From Bremia lactucae (Eukaryota; Oomycota; Peronosporomycetes; Peronosporales; Peronosporaceae): a stretch of 64,000 nt of DNA. The position numbers and the translations under genes are program-made. Below the pieces are notes generated by a model that was given only the letters and a program-made list of their open reading frames with translations, ran no database searches and was not told the DNA's origin. Shown here in pieces: positions 11,501 through 21,569 of this stretch; the first letter of the stretch is position 1; each line of letters begins with the position of its first letter. The stretch covers positions 3,228,203 through 3,292,202 of the forward strand of contig NC_090618.1 of the NCBI RefSeq assembly GCF_004359215.1, read 5' to 3'.

Positions 11501-12161
11501 TCTCTTCACTTTCCCTTCGTTCTAACGATTGGGATGCTATTGGCAACGCTCGTTCCCGTCGTCCGTTTGACGTGATAATTCCTCCCTTCATCATGTCATG
11601 GCTACTACAATTGTGAGATGCTCTATATCCAAATGGTCCATCGGACCCTCGTCGTGTCTTTTCATTTAAATGCCACGACCCTGTCTCGTGTAATAACGTT
11701 GCATAAACTCCCCCCTTCAGTGACCCTTCTCGGTCTGCAATATCGCTATGACGGCGGGCAGGCTGAGCAGTTCGAGCTTCTTGTCGCTCTTGGACCATTT
11801 TCGCATGCGCCTTTTTGGCAGCGACGGAGCACTTTGCACAGACGCGGACGGGTGCGACAAACCCCGAATTAACCAGAGGCATTCGAGCCGAGGAGCACGC
11901 GTCACAAAACACATTGCCACAGCGTCGGCAGTGATGACGTCGTAGTACCAGTGAGAACGAGGCTTGACAGCTATAGCATTTTTCTGCCAAACTGTCGGGC
12001 ACCCAAGCCACATCGTGGCGGCGCCGATGACCTGGCGCAGACTTTGGCTGCGCATGTGTTTGGGAATTTATACGTAGCAATGGTGGTTGGAGACGAGAGT
12101 GTCTAGAGGGGGCAATGACAGGAGACACTTGAAGAGTTGGTGCGGCTCGCGTCGGCAGCAT
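8562..12161 (-). CDS. FYVE-domain myotubularin-like phosphoinositide phosphatase
   Basis: Single-exon ORF of 1199 aa starting at an ATG. A FYVE zinc finger sits at roughly residues 50-115 (WVPDS, paired CxxC, basic patch RRHHCRRCG), which in this family binds PI3P on endosomes. A PH-GRAM-like region follows at about 240-340 (GEAVLVKNDNVRVRF, LYVTNYRLIFSP). The myotubularin phosphatase domain covers about 400-800 with an intact CX5R active site, CSDGWDRT, near residue 669, so it should dephosphorylate PI3P or PI(3,5)P2. The long tail is low-complexity and ends in a Lys/Glu-rich helix. In animal MTMR3/4 the FYVE domain is C-terminal; here it is N-terminal. It lies head-to-head with the trehalose synthase gene, 261 bp apart. 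Confidence 0.95.
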   Translation of the reverse strand: MLPTRAAPTLQVSPVIAPSRHSRLQPPLLRINSQTHAQPKSAPGHRRRHDVAWVPDSLAEKCYSCQASFSLVLRRHHCRRCGNVFCDACSSARMPLVNSGFVAPVRVCAKCSVAAKKAHAKMVQERQEARTAQPARRHSDIADREGSLKGGVYATLLHETGSWHLNEKTRRGSDGPFGYRASHNCSSHDMMKGGIITSNGRRERALPIASQSLERRESEEIEETNGQHDGNYLQTLPGEAVLVKNDNVRVRFIERIEHVGRLYVTNYRLIFSPVGKYPFKPTRRNDCRKVREDRVPYASDLVTESLIAYQAIPLLTIERVKRKEMVETDSGLLEVIGKDFRRLQFVFYGLVSKQTFRKFDRTFALVRMHALGEPEGKVDEFAKFSLERFDEGNDATAGWWIYDAVEEFQRMGLSSSTCRWRLSYVNNQYNICPTYPSILAVPTSVSDSVLAVASKFRSKGRIPVLSWRDRETGAVICRSSQPLVGLGQKQCDMDVFLIQAIAASNPSSSKLVIIDARPWKNAVAQKTVGRAGYELTEHYETRHATSLLKYADMVASEHSAASSLFASVSINGDFEPLNSGYQQLLETKESALVLTECKLIFMGIENIHTMRRSYQKLMELCTTKQNNDKWLDHLASTHWLNHISRILDSAVETVRIVKEQKSSVLIHCSDGWDRTAQLTALTELLLDPFYRTITGFERLIEKEWCSFGHKFRDRTSHGASNNTNETSPIFLQWIDCVWQVMIQFPSSFEFNERFLILILDHLYSCRFGTFLYNSQQERMEQESMHPTQPLWSYLSTVDRATVVNPFYKPRKSSCGKRKTNVTATRECFERPAASPFREPLSTSPSYSSHNDQLLPDDFLVRERKAFDASDWSSGVSAVFGSTRTAATSASYSRNHAIDGDIHANKQSTREQLDLQAQRSRTHPVNVMSNGDELNTHDSEANAMAFEPLSLHQIVRDLDTGLSFPKPLKSPNFSTCSSSPIIVPQEQTSFFARGVANSDVIVRTSTPKLSSSLRSHLKSSAEQMALDGLWNLSDADVRSEDNEVGRYGALTSCEDVIIPSCSIKSLGFWAHYYLRWDPSSHFDRDASVEIETSHLDVLMHLKAKTKVMAEADCTKRHKNSVLPDSHLQENSSPRQHFSRKEKTKSQGSTSSQGSDFGAEDGISLESQIAFLKVQKLRKLKEVEAKYQIRLARLLGIQPLP

Positions 12162-12422
12162 CGGTCGAGAATGTCGTCAATCCTGCGAATCGGGATATCC
12201 TTTCGAACTGCATGAATGAGAAATTTTCGTGTCTAAGGTATTACTAATTGCAGGTCCCATAGAACACGGTGATGGAAAATGCCCAAATTGCGCACAGTCA
12301 CCATTCAGAGACACGACGCATCTTTCTTCTTGCTCATTTCTTGAGCTTTTTGAGATTCTCTCGCCACGCGAGAACTTTACCGGTGGTAATCTTCTAGCTT
12401 TTATACAATTGCTTTCTCGACA

Positions 12423-15400
12423 ATGAGCGACAAAGCTATTCTCGTGGACGAGGAGGACGTATCTCGCGCCAATGCCGGCGAGAGAGAGCTTTCACAGACG
12501 ATGGAGCTTTCATCGTCCGTAGCCACAGGTGCCCACGAGTCAACAAGCGAAAGCATCGATGCCTACGACGCTCAAAACAATGCGGAGATTGAGGGCGACA
12601 ATGAGGAGGAGGAAATCGTTTCCTTTTCGGAAAATCAGCAACTGCCTCGGAGCGTTCATACAAAGATACGAATGCCCTCGAAAGTACCACGTTCGTTGTC
12701 GCTTGGCGGGTTTGAAGTAGATGATGAAGACGTGGTGGAGATGAATGCCCGCGAACAAGAGCTCTTGGTGAATATTCAAGAGCTACAGCGTCAGTTGTCA
12801 ATGGTTCAAATCCAGACGGACAAGCCGCAAGGAGAGACGATGCCGCCTATAATGGATACGAGGCATCGCTTGATTATGGTGTCAAATCGCCTTCCAATCT
12901 CATTCCAACGCAACGAAACTACTGGTGACTGGAGCTTTACAATGAGTTCAGGAGGACTAGTAACCGCATTAAATGGAATTCGCGATCAAGTTCCATTTCT
13001 ATGGATTGGATGGCTGGGGGAAGAAATTCCTCACGAAGAACAGAGCAAAGTGCGTGAAAAATTGGCAACCGAATTTAATTGTGTCCCCGTCTTTCTGTCC
13101 AAAGAAATTGCCTCGATGTACTATAATGATTTTAGTAACGACATTTTGTGGCCGATTTTCCATTATGTGCCACTGCCCCTGTTTCGTCCTGGGAGTGAAA
13201 AGAAATTTGATTTGCGACAATGGGATGCATACAAAGTTGCTAATAAACGCTTTGCGCAAGCAGTGAATCAAGTGTATCGAGAAGGGGACTTTGTATGGAT
13301 TCATGACTACCATTTGATGACATTGCCTTCGTTATTACGAGCGCGACATCCGCTATGCAAGATTGGATGGTTTCTTCATACTCCATTTCCTACGGCAGAA
13401 ATGTACCGCATGCTTCCAGTAGGACGCGAAATTCTAGAAGGGTTACTAGGAGCTGATCTTTTGGGATTCCATACGTACGACTATGCCCGTCATTTTATTG
13501 CTGCTTGCGGACGTGTACCAGGTGCCTTGACATCGCCAAAGGGCGTTGAACAAGGCGACCATTTTTCGGCCATTGGGGTGTTTCCGATTGGTATTGATCC
13601 GGAACATTTTGAAGAGAATCTCAATTTGAAAGTGACCCAAGAACGGATTCAAGAACTTGCTGTTAAATTTGCAGGGTGTAAAATAATTATTGGTGTCGAT
13701 CGGATGGACTATATTAAGGGAATTCCACACAAATTGCTCGCAATGGAGCGCTTTCTTTCGCTCTATCCTGAACGATGCCAAGATGTTGTGCTTATTCAAA
13801 TTGGTGTACCATCGCGTACAGGCGTGCAGGAGTATCAACACTTGGCTGCTTGTGTAAATGAAATGGTCGGGCGAATCAATGGCCGCTTTGGTACGCTCAC
13901 TCACTCGCCCGTGCATTATATTCATCGTCCCGTCACTCCTAGTGAACTTGTCGCTCTCTACAACTTGGCTGACGTGTGCCTTGTGACGTCGCTTCGTGAT
14001 GGCATGAATCTCGTGAGCCATGAATACGTAATGTGCCAGAACCAATCGTGTGATCCCCATCGCGAAGGACCGGGCGTGTTAATTTTAAGTGAATTTGCGG
14101 GCAGTGCTCAGTCATTATCTGGTGCGATTCGTATCAATCCATGGAATACCACGGACATGGCCAATGCGATTGGATATGCATTAAAGCTACCGCTTGTGGA
14201 GCGGGAATATCGTCAAACCAATTTGTATCGTTATGTCAAGAAACATACGGCCAGTTTTTGGGGACGAAGTTTCTTAACAGATTTGGAAGATATAGTCTCG
14301 AGACCCAAGACTGTCGTGAAAAAGCTAGTGAGATTACCAGTAAACGACGTCATTAATGCATATGCCCGCAGTAGCCAGCGCCTTTTGGTCCTCGACTATG
14401 AAGGAACTTTATTTGATTCACAAACTTCGGGTCCATCCCAACCACATGGGAATGTTGCGTTGCCAAAGACAATTATAAAGCGTCTCATTGAATCTCTTGC
14501 AAGTGACATTCGCAATACCGTCGTGCTTGTTAGTGCAAATGAACGCGACGCGATAGGCAAATGGCTCACAGATCGTCGAGTTGGAATTGTTGCTGAATCA
14601 GGCTACTTTTACCGCTTGCCAAATGATGACGAGTGGCAAGTGATGGCAGAAGACACGGATCCGTCGTGGAAGAAGGTGGTGCGGCCCATTATGCAATACT
14701 TTACTGAGCGCACGCCTGGAAGCCGAATTGACAGCAGAGAGAGTTCGTTAACATGGCATTATGGCGAAACCGATCCAATTTTTGGCCCCATGCAGGCACG
14801 CGATATGCAAGTGAATTTGGAAGATGTGTTGTGTAATTTGCCTCTTGAGGTTGTTCAAGGTGCAAATCGAGTGGAAGTTCGTTTGCAAGGCGTGACGAAA
14901 ACGCTGTTGCTTGATAAAGTTTTGAAGCGATTTCAGTCAGATTATCAATCAAGTTCGCCTGGGAGTCGTGGAGCGCGACGCGAAGGCTTGTCGCCAATTC
15001 AAAATCGTCGAAAGCGATCGTTTGCGCCTCAGCTTGATTTTGTATTTTATGCTGGTAGTGGGGCGGAGGACGACGAGTTGTTCTTGTACTTCAAGAAGCA
15101 CATGGCTTTAGCGAAGAAAGAGGAGGTATCGCGTCCTGTGTCGAGTAGAAGCACTACTCTCACGACTGCTGATAGAGAAGCATCCGTGTCGCCAGGGGTG
15201 TCGCTTTCTGCATTAACGAAGCAAGCCAACGTCTTTACGTGTCATGTGGGCAGCAGCAAGACGGAGGTACGTTTTGTAATGTGTTTGAAAGATATTAATT
15301 TGGAGATTTACGCTTTAATTCTTAGGCCATGTTTTATCTGGAACGTCCTTCCGATCTCGCGCGGTTGTTACGAGGTACATTTTGAAAAAAAAGTATTGTA

Positions 15401-15584
15401 ATTATTTAAGGCATGATTGGATCCTGACACTTGTTTGAATTATTGTATTGTAGCACTGGCAGTCGACAGTCGTGACGGAGTTACCCCAAGCGTTCTCACG
15501 GATCGAAGTGCTGCCATTGAGCCACCTGTTGTGGCGCTCACTTCTGCGGCATCAATGCCATCGCTTTTAACGACGGGCAATTGA
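12423..15584 (+). CDS. Trehalose-6-phosphate synthase with degenerate phosphatase domain
   Basis: Exons 12423-15266, 15326-15374 and 15454-15584 give 1007 aa; introns are 59 and 79 bp. An acidic Ser-rich N-terminal region (~140 aa) precedes a GT20 synthase domain from about residue 148. Key substrate-binding motifs are intact: SNRLPIS, HDYHL (~294), DRMDYIKGIP (~426) and DGMNLVSHEYV (~526). This half should make trehalose-6-phosphate from UDP-glucose and glucose-6-phosphate. The C-terminal half has the HAD/TPP fold (from ~650), but motif I reads DYEGTL instead of DxDGT, the SGR motif reads SANER, and the last motif reads GSGAEDDE instead of GDDxxDE. It is therefore probably not a phosphatase. 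The tail (MFYLERPSDLARLLRAL) supports the splice joins. Confidence 0.93.
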
Positions 15585-15984
15585 AATGAACCTTTACTGT
15601 CGACAAATTCACAAGATCATTGTGATGTTAATGCAAGAAAGCTTGTGCAATCAGCCCAATGCAATAATTGAACCATGAATGAACGAGGAAAAAATTTAAA
15701 ACGTTCCTAATAAGATTTGATTTGTTCTGCTCTTACCGTAGGACAAAGAAACCTAGCCTTAATGGATTTAAGAAGAAGAAAGCATTCTTAAGAGTTACAT
15801 TAACGTTTAGGGTCGATCTCTTAAGAGTTACATTAAGGTTTAGGGTCTATCTCTTACACTAGCAAAATGGCTTGACCCTTCTTAACCCCTTCCCCTTCCT
15901 TTTGGATATGTACCATATCATCCGACCTTGTCAAAATGGGAGCTGATTTCGTATTAGATCTCCCCACGAGTAGCTCCTTGCAAC
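15585..15984. other. Intergenic between TPS and kinase genes
   Basis: Non-coding. It holds the two-copy 33-bp repeat at 15787-15852 described separately; otherwise nothing recognised. The kinase promoter should lie in the pyrimidine-rich part near 15850-15950. Confidence 0.5.
15787..15852 (+). repeat. Two tandem 33-bp units with telomere-like TTTAGGG
   Basis: Units 15787-15819 and 15820-15852 differ at two positions. Each contains one TTTAGGG, the telomeric heptamer of plants and oomycetes, within a longer non-telomeric unit starting CTTAAGAGTTACATTAA. Confidence 0.8.
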
Positions 15985-17106
15985 ATGCGCTGCTTCTCCT
16001 GCTTCTTCGATTGCTTCGGGCGCAGCGAATCGCCAGCCTCGCCCAGAAACGATGTGTCCACTGTCACGGCCGCTATCAATGTAGAGGACAGGCCCATAGC
16101 CGCGTTGACGCCCACTGGCAGTCAAAACAGCGGCAAAGTGACCGATTTGTATACGCTTGGCAAAGTCATTGGCTCAGGTTCGTACTCGGTCGTGCGCGAA
16201 AGCGTCCATAAAAAAAGCAAACGCAAGTTTGCAATCAAGTGTATTAAACGGTCGGAACTCTCGGCCGAGGACGACGAAGCGATTCAATTTGAAGTGGCTA
16301 TCTTGAAACAGATGCAGCACCCCAATATCATGACACTGGAAGAGTTTTTTGTCGAGCAAGACTACTACTACCTCGTCACGGAGTTTGTAAGTGGTGGCGA
16401 GCTGTTTGATCGCATTGTGGAGAAGACGTTTTACACGGAAAAAGAAGCACGCGATCTTATCAAGATCCTTATTGGAGCGATTCAGTATTGCCATGATCAA
16501 AATGTCGTACACCGAGACCTCAAACCAGAAAACTTGCTGCTCTTATCAGCCAAGAACGATGCGAGTATTAAGCTTGCGGACTTTGGATTTGCCAAGACTG
16601 TGACAAAAGACAATTCGGGACTCGTAACCACGTGTGGCACCCCAGGGTACGTAGCCCCAGAGATTTTGGAAGGGGCTTCCTATGGCAAACCCGTGGATAT
16701 CTGGAGCATTGGTGTCATTACGTACATTTTACTGTGTGGGTATCCCCCGTTTCATGACGAATCGCAGCCCCTTTTGTTCAAAAAGATCCGTCTAGGCCAA
16801 TACTACTATGACTCGCCCTATTGGGATGATGTCTCGACAGATGCGAAGGACTTTATCTCGAATATGCTGAAAGTCGACCCAAAAGACCGAGCTTCTGCGA
16901 AGGAACTACTCGAGCACAAGTGGATTACAGGAACCGACGTGGCTACAGTACCACTAACAAGCGCCTTGACTGAACTACGGCGCTTTCATGCACGAAAGAA
17001 ATTCAAAGCCGCGGTGCATTCAGTCCAAGCTACAATCAGCATGAACAAGACGTTTTCAGGACTAGGAGATTCAGTCAGAAGCACGAAAGACGCTACGTCG
17101 CTGTAG
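15985..17106 (+). CDS. CaMK-like serine/threonine protein kinase
   Basis: Intronless ORF of 373 aa with an ATG start. The first 13 residues (MRCFSCFFDCFGR) hold four cysteines among aromatics and look like an S-acylation site for membrane attachment. The kinase domain spans about 56-315 with every catalytic element: glycine loop GSGSYS (~62), lysine in FAIKCIK (~83), HRDLKPEN (~175), DFGFAK (~198) and APE. A post-kinase helix (ELRRFHARKKFKAAVHSV) matches the CaMKI/II-type autoinhibitory and calmodulin-binding region, so control by Ca2+/calmodulin is likely but inferred. There are no EF hands, so it is not a plant-type CDPK. It converges with the DHHC gene, 91 bp apart; a DHHC enzyme next to a Cys-tipped kinase is suggestive only. 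Confidence 0.95.
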   Translation: MRCFSCFFDCFGRSESPASPRNDVSTVTAAINVEDRPIAALTPTGSQNSGKVTDLYTLGKVIGSGSYSVVRESVHKKSKRKFAIKCIKRSELSAEDDEAIQFEVAILKQMQHPNIMTLEEFFVEQDYYYLVTEFVSGGELFDRIVEKTFYTEKEARDLIKILIGAIQYCHDQNVVHRDLKPENLLLLSAKNDASIKLADFGFAKTVTKDNSGLVTTCGTPGYVAPEILEGASYGKPVDIWSIGVITYILLCGYPPFHDESQPLLFKKIRLGQYYYDSPYWDDVSTDAKDFISNMLKVDPKDRASAKELLEHKWITGTDVATVPLTSALTELRRFHARKKFKAAVHSVQATISMNKTFSGLGDSVRSTKDATSL

Positions 17107-17197
17107 GTGAGGGTTATTCAATAGCAATGTACCTCATGGCACGAATGTATTCATTTATCCAGGCAAATTGTTGTTGCTATTTGTTATGGTTTTTTTG

Positions 17198-18712
17198 TCA
17201 ACGTGACTTTTGTTTCAAACGAAGATTTAAAGCATCGAATAGGTTGTGCTTAAACGATCCAAGTTTGTACGGATTAAAGTTGACATCCTCTAAAGAGAAG
17301 CTCTCTTCAGTGTTCATAATAGCGTCTGGCGAGAAAAGACCACCCCATGTCGCGTCTAAGGCCTTTTTGAGCTCCCGACGAGGCACGACCATCTTTGGAC
17401 GCTTTTGGAAACTCAGTCGCTTGAAAAGAAAGCGAAACATTCTGCGTCCGGATGTTTCCCCGTCCAGATCGGCTTCTTCACGCAAATCTTCTCGCTTGAA
17501 CGACTCATTGGCTGTCTCGTTCTGAGCAATACGTTTGAGTTGCATGAGGAGAAAGACCCAGAGGATAATGGCCGCGAGGAAGCTCATGGCAGTGACAATT
17601 CCGAGTCCTTGGTTATTCTATAATCACGTCCACGATTAATAAATAGATAAAGGCAACGACAATAGTCAGGCATACCGCGATGAGTGACTGCATGATCTTA
17701 GCCGTCTCTGTTCTACCAACCACTTCCATGCTTACACCACGTGAACGCAACAGATCTTCCGTCTGCCTTCAAATTTGTCGTCAGAAATGTTTACAATTCG
17801 TTCCAAGCAACTTTTTACCTGAGTGTAAAATACGCTCGTGGTGACGAAAAAACCCTCGAGGCAAACAACGAGTTGAGCCTGAATAAGAAACAATAAAAAC
17901 GTTATGTGTTTATAAACTTTAATGACCATTCTTTTCAATGCAAACTTACCAATAAGTACGCTAAAAAGTATTTGTAATTTTTCTCTCCGACGCAGCCATT
18001 GAACCAGACTTGAAAAGACGTGGTCGACATTAGAAACACATTTCTAAAGTTGCATTGAAGAATTGCGTACGAGCCACTCACTGCAACTGCACAATAATAT
18101 ATTGTTAAGTATTGCAAAAGCAGCAAGATAAAAGAAAAGAGCAGTACATACTGATGGTCGAATCTGCCAACGCAGTGGTTACATATCCGACAATGTTTCG
18201 ATCGTGGTAATCTGTAACAAATCACGCAATATATTAGACAAGCTCTGCAAGATCCCCACACCCAATTCTTTACTTTAATGTCTTGCAAGTGCGGCAAAAT
18301 TTTCCTTCTGGAAAAAGAACTGGATGGTTTACATATTGTTCGAACCTGTGTATGTTCTCACGTCGGATCACACCCGGGTCTTTCGTGCACATGACGACGT
18401 ACAGCGCTATGGACACAACAAATAGGAGCGTTGCTAGCCACCTACATCACAATTTTGCTTAAACTTTTGACAAAAATATTCGATGATTGTCATTTGCAAC
18501 GCATACTTGTGGAACCACGCGACGAATTTGTTAGGAAGCAATGGATGGGCCTCGCGCAGATATAGGTAATAACATGACCCCGTGGTTGCAAAGTATAGGA
18601 TCTATTACCCACAAATTAGATAAAGCCGCTTAAATTTTAATATAAGTACCTGCACGAGTGGATTTCTCTCGTAGAAGACATAATCTCGCACCCGCGTTAC
18701 GACGCCGAGCAT
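17198..18712 (-). CDS. DHHC-type protein S-palmitoyltransferase, ten exons
   Basis: Exons on the minus strand: 18712-18650, 18601-18507, 18441-18362, 18307-18274, 18211-18152, 18086-18082, 18008-17950, 17878-17819, 17762-17676 and 17617-17198. They sum to 963 bp (320 aa) with every phase consistent and GT..AG introns of 48-73 bp. The product has two N-terminal membrane segments, a DPG motif, the cysteine-rich domain (CRTCKTLKLPRSKHCRICNHC), the catalytic DHHC followed by IWFNGCVGEKNY, two more membrane segments, a TTxE-like NETANE, and a C-terminal NPY motif. The enzyme transfers palmitate to cysteines of membrane-associated proteins. The DHHC motif appears only if a 5-nt exon (18086-18082) is used. 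Single-frame reading through introns gives a misleading protein without the motif. Confidence 0.92.
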
Positions 18713-18945
18713 CGTTGTTTGCATTGTTAATTGTCTTACAACAGCTGATTGAATTGAAGCTCATTTATTGGATAAAAAGTATTTACGCTCTGAAATTCAA
18801 GAAAATAATTAAGCTACAAGATTTTTTTTAAACATCTGTCCACTCGGTGAGGCAAAATCGACAAGAGAAACGATATTAACATTTTGAAGTATAAGAAGCT
18901 ATGATACAGTTGCTACTCTAGGTGTGCAATTGGGGGGTCTACTAT
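18713..18945. other. Intergenic, DHHC gene upstream region
   Basis: AT-rich DNA without open frames, between the DHHC start codon and the first base of a family-C LTR. No motif recognised. Confidence 0.4.
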
Positions 18946-19432
18946 TGTAATGGGGCTCACATTGGTTGGAGAACCGTTGTTGTGGTACATTTACTTTATG
19001 GGTAAAAATACCCTTTTATCAAATTTTAAAATAGTTAGTTACTTAAATCCCATTAATTATGGGTAACAAATGTGGTCGCCGCCAGATTTATATCTGGCGG
19101 CCAAAATCTATTTTAAAATTTAGCTAGGTAAGGTTTTTAGATTTAAAAAATTAAATTAAGTGCAATTCGCCTTTTGATCTTAAAGCGTCAAGTGCCTTTC
19201 TAAGGCTTGCGCATTGACCTGTAAGAGATAGAAGCCTTTCAAAGGTATAATCTCTTACGCACTAGTTGCCACTTAATTCTACGAACCCCTGAATACTTTG
19301 TGCTAGGATTCCTTAAGCTTTAATAGCTTGTACGGCTCCCTGAGTTGTTAAACCATTAGTTCAATAGAATTAAGTGACGTTTTGAGTCTGAAAGTATTCC
19401 TCTGACCTTAAGAGCGAGGTAGCCCCGCTACA
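18946..19432 (+). repeat. LTR family C (5' LTR)
   Basis: Begins TGTAATGGGGCTCAC and ends CCCCGCTACA, so it has TG..CA termini and near-inverted ends like families A and B. A leader and a gag ORF follow in the same direction at 19493, which sets it as a 5' LTR. It contains several short perfect inverted repeats, e.g. GCCGCCAGAT/ATCTGGCGGC near 19080, GGGTA/TACCC near 19000, and GTAAGAGAT/ATCTCTTAC near 19220-19258. No matching 3' copy is in the window. Confidence 0.65.
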
Positions 19433-19492
19433 CCTGGTAGCACTCGTAGTCAATCTACGCCTGAGTTTTCACAAGACTAATTTATCACGAAA

Positions 19493-20960
19493 ATGGAAGA
19501 GGTTCCAGAATTGTCAGAAGCGCAACACGCTGCTTATGACAAGCTCAAAACCTTATTCGGGCTTGAGCACGTGGAGTTTATTATCTCCCAGGGACCAGAG
19601 GTCCTGCATGCAAAGCTTGAAGCCTTCATGCGGTACGAAGCCTCCCTGATCGGTCAGGTACATGACCATTTAGCGGCATCTATGCCAACCCGGTACATCT
19701 CTGTACCTGACTCAGAGCCGAGGGCTCGCCCTCTAACTGTAAATGTGAAGACATTTGTGGGAAAAGTGGGAGAAATCTCCCTTTTTGGATTAAGCAGATG
19801 GAAATGTCTATTGATTCCGCCTTGTTCTTAACAGAACGGCAAAAGGTGGCTATGACCATCTCGAAACTAGGAGGTAGAGCCATGGAGTGGGCACTATCGT
19901 GCAGCATGTCTATAAACGACGCTTTTCCCTCATGGGACTCGCTAAAACAGCAAATGACGAGCATGTTTTCACCGCCTGATCAGGCTTTTCGCATGCGAGC
20001 ACGGCTCCTATCGACTCGACAGGGTAAAAGAACGCTTGGAGACTTTGTCCAGGAGTTGAGAACTCTCATTGCATCTATGAATCAAGACCCGGTGCAAGAA
20101 GCAATTGTAGTAACCATCTTTATAGGGGGTCTAAATGAGGGCGTTGCCCGAGCGGATTATTCCGATCTCATCCTACTACTTTCGAAGAGGCAGTTGCCAT
20201 AGCGCTACGCGCCGAGTTCGAATTTAAGTGTGCTCGCGTTAGCACGCATGTTTACCGAACAAGCTCTTCGAGCACATGGGTTCCGTCTAATAGAGCGGAA
20301 CCCATAAATTTGAGCCTCGTTAAGGAAGGAGAAGAGACTTTGTAAGCTGTGGAACAGCATAAGATCATCCGTAGATGTTATATGTGCGGAAGCACGAAAC
20401 ATTTACGTCCGGCTTGTCCTCTTCGAAATTCGCGTAAAGCTCATAGAGCTCCAACTCCGACCTATATCAGAGATCTGGTACGGTGCGGGAAAACGTCGAT
20501 ACCCTGTAGGTGCGGGGCGCCCTACTGGGGAAGATCTAGGCTCTGTTGAACCTCTAGTAGGTGAGAATAAACAGAATCTAGCCCCAATTCGCTCAGTGCT
20601 TAATGACACGGGGCGAGAATATAAGCCTGGCTTGCTAGTCGCTCAAGCGACTGTAAAGGGCTTTGATAAGCAATGGTCAATTTTAACTGACTCACAAGCG
20701 TCTTGCTATTATGCTCGACGCCTTTCCTTTGAAGGAAGTCAACAATACGTTGAGGCGCTTAAAAGCGCATGAAGGTGATACAATCACTGTTCGCTTAGCG
20801 ACTGGGACTCGTGTCACTGTTCCCAAAGTTTCATTGCACTTAGGTATAAAGTTGCTGGACTTTGACAGTATATGACGCTGTCCGTCCTTGACTTGGATTC
20901 GATATATGATCTCATCCTTGGTATGGCCTGGTCAGAACACCGTGAGCCATGGATCGATCG
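19493..20960 (+). mobile_element. Family-C Gypsy gag, zinc knuckle and protease
   Basis: The gag N-terminus starts with ATG at 19493. A frameshift near 19760-19800 moves the reading to the frame of 19798-20202, which holds the retrotransposon-gag core (AMEWALSCSM, FSPPDQAFRMRARLLSTRQG, LGDFVQELRTLIASM). A CCHC zinc knuckle (CYMCGSTKHLRPAC) lies near 20380-20420. A retropepsin-like segment with DSQAS in place of DSGAS lies near 20690, followed by DLILGMAW-like text near 20910. Stops and frameshifts make it inactive. The element changes strand just after, near 20990. Confidence 0.8.
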
Positions 20961-20989
20961 GAGGGCTAAGACCTTAGGCGCACGCGCAA

Positions 20990-21560
20990 TGTTCCTAGCA
21001 AACTTTTGGAGAGTCATGAACCCACCTTTGCTGACCCATTCATAAAGTTCGGGCCACCAATAGCTCTGGCTTACAAAGCCATAGGTCTTTTTTCTAACGA
21101 GATGACCACCTAGGACAGTATCGTGTGCCTCATGGAGGATTTGGTACTTCAAATTCTCATCCTGAAGAACAACTACACGCGGAGGGTCCGCGATGTCTGT
21201 ACAATAAAGCAGCAAGTCGTTATCGATAGAAAATCGATGTAACCTTGCACGCAAACGTGCCGGAAATTTAATACCTGAATCAGAGGTTTTTTGAGCTTGG
21301 AGCATAGCTACACACTGTTCATCCTTGGCGTAAGCCGAACGGATTAATTCAGGAATAGGCGACATGATAGTCGTTAAATGAGAGAGCTCATAATCCGGCC
21401 ATAGTGACAACGCATCGGCCAAAGCATTTCTGCTTGCCGGGCTTATACTCCACCTCGAAGTTTTATTCCGCGAAAAAGGATAGCCATCGGGCCATTCTCT
21501 GTGAGAGATGGGGCGACCTAGTCGCCGTGTGTAATGACGCGTGATATGACCGACCTCTCG
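20990..21560 (-). mobile_element. Gypsy RNase H end and integrase zinc-binding domain, inverted
   Basis: Minus-strand reading gives the end of RNase H (EYKPGKQNALADALS in two frames around 21420-21450), then a linker, then the integrase zinc-binding region (HEAHDTVLGGHL, SYWWPELYEWV) toward 21040. It lies back to back with the plus-strand gag-protease of the neighbouring segment, so pol order is inverted relative to gag here. Confidence 0.75.
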
Positions 21561-21569
21561 GCGGTATCA

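Noticed and set aside
12436..12801. 121-codon antisense frame inside TPS
   Set aside because: Shadow of the TPS coding sequence; no own features.
13446..14060. 204-codon antisense frame inside TPS
   Set aside because: Shadow of the conserved GT20 domain on the opposite strand.
17935..18297. Open frame starting MPHLQDIKV near the DHHC gene
   Set aside because: It reads through three introns and a microexon; the spliced model restores CRTCKTLK and DHHC instead.
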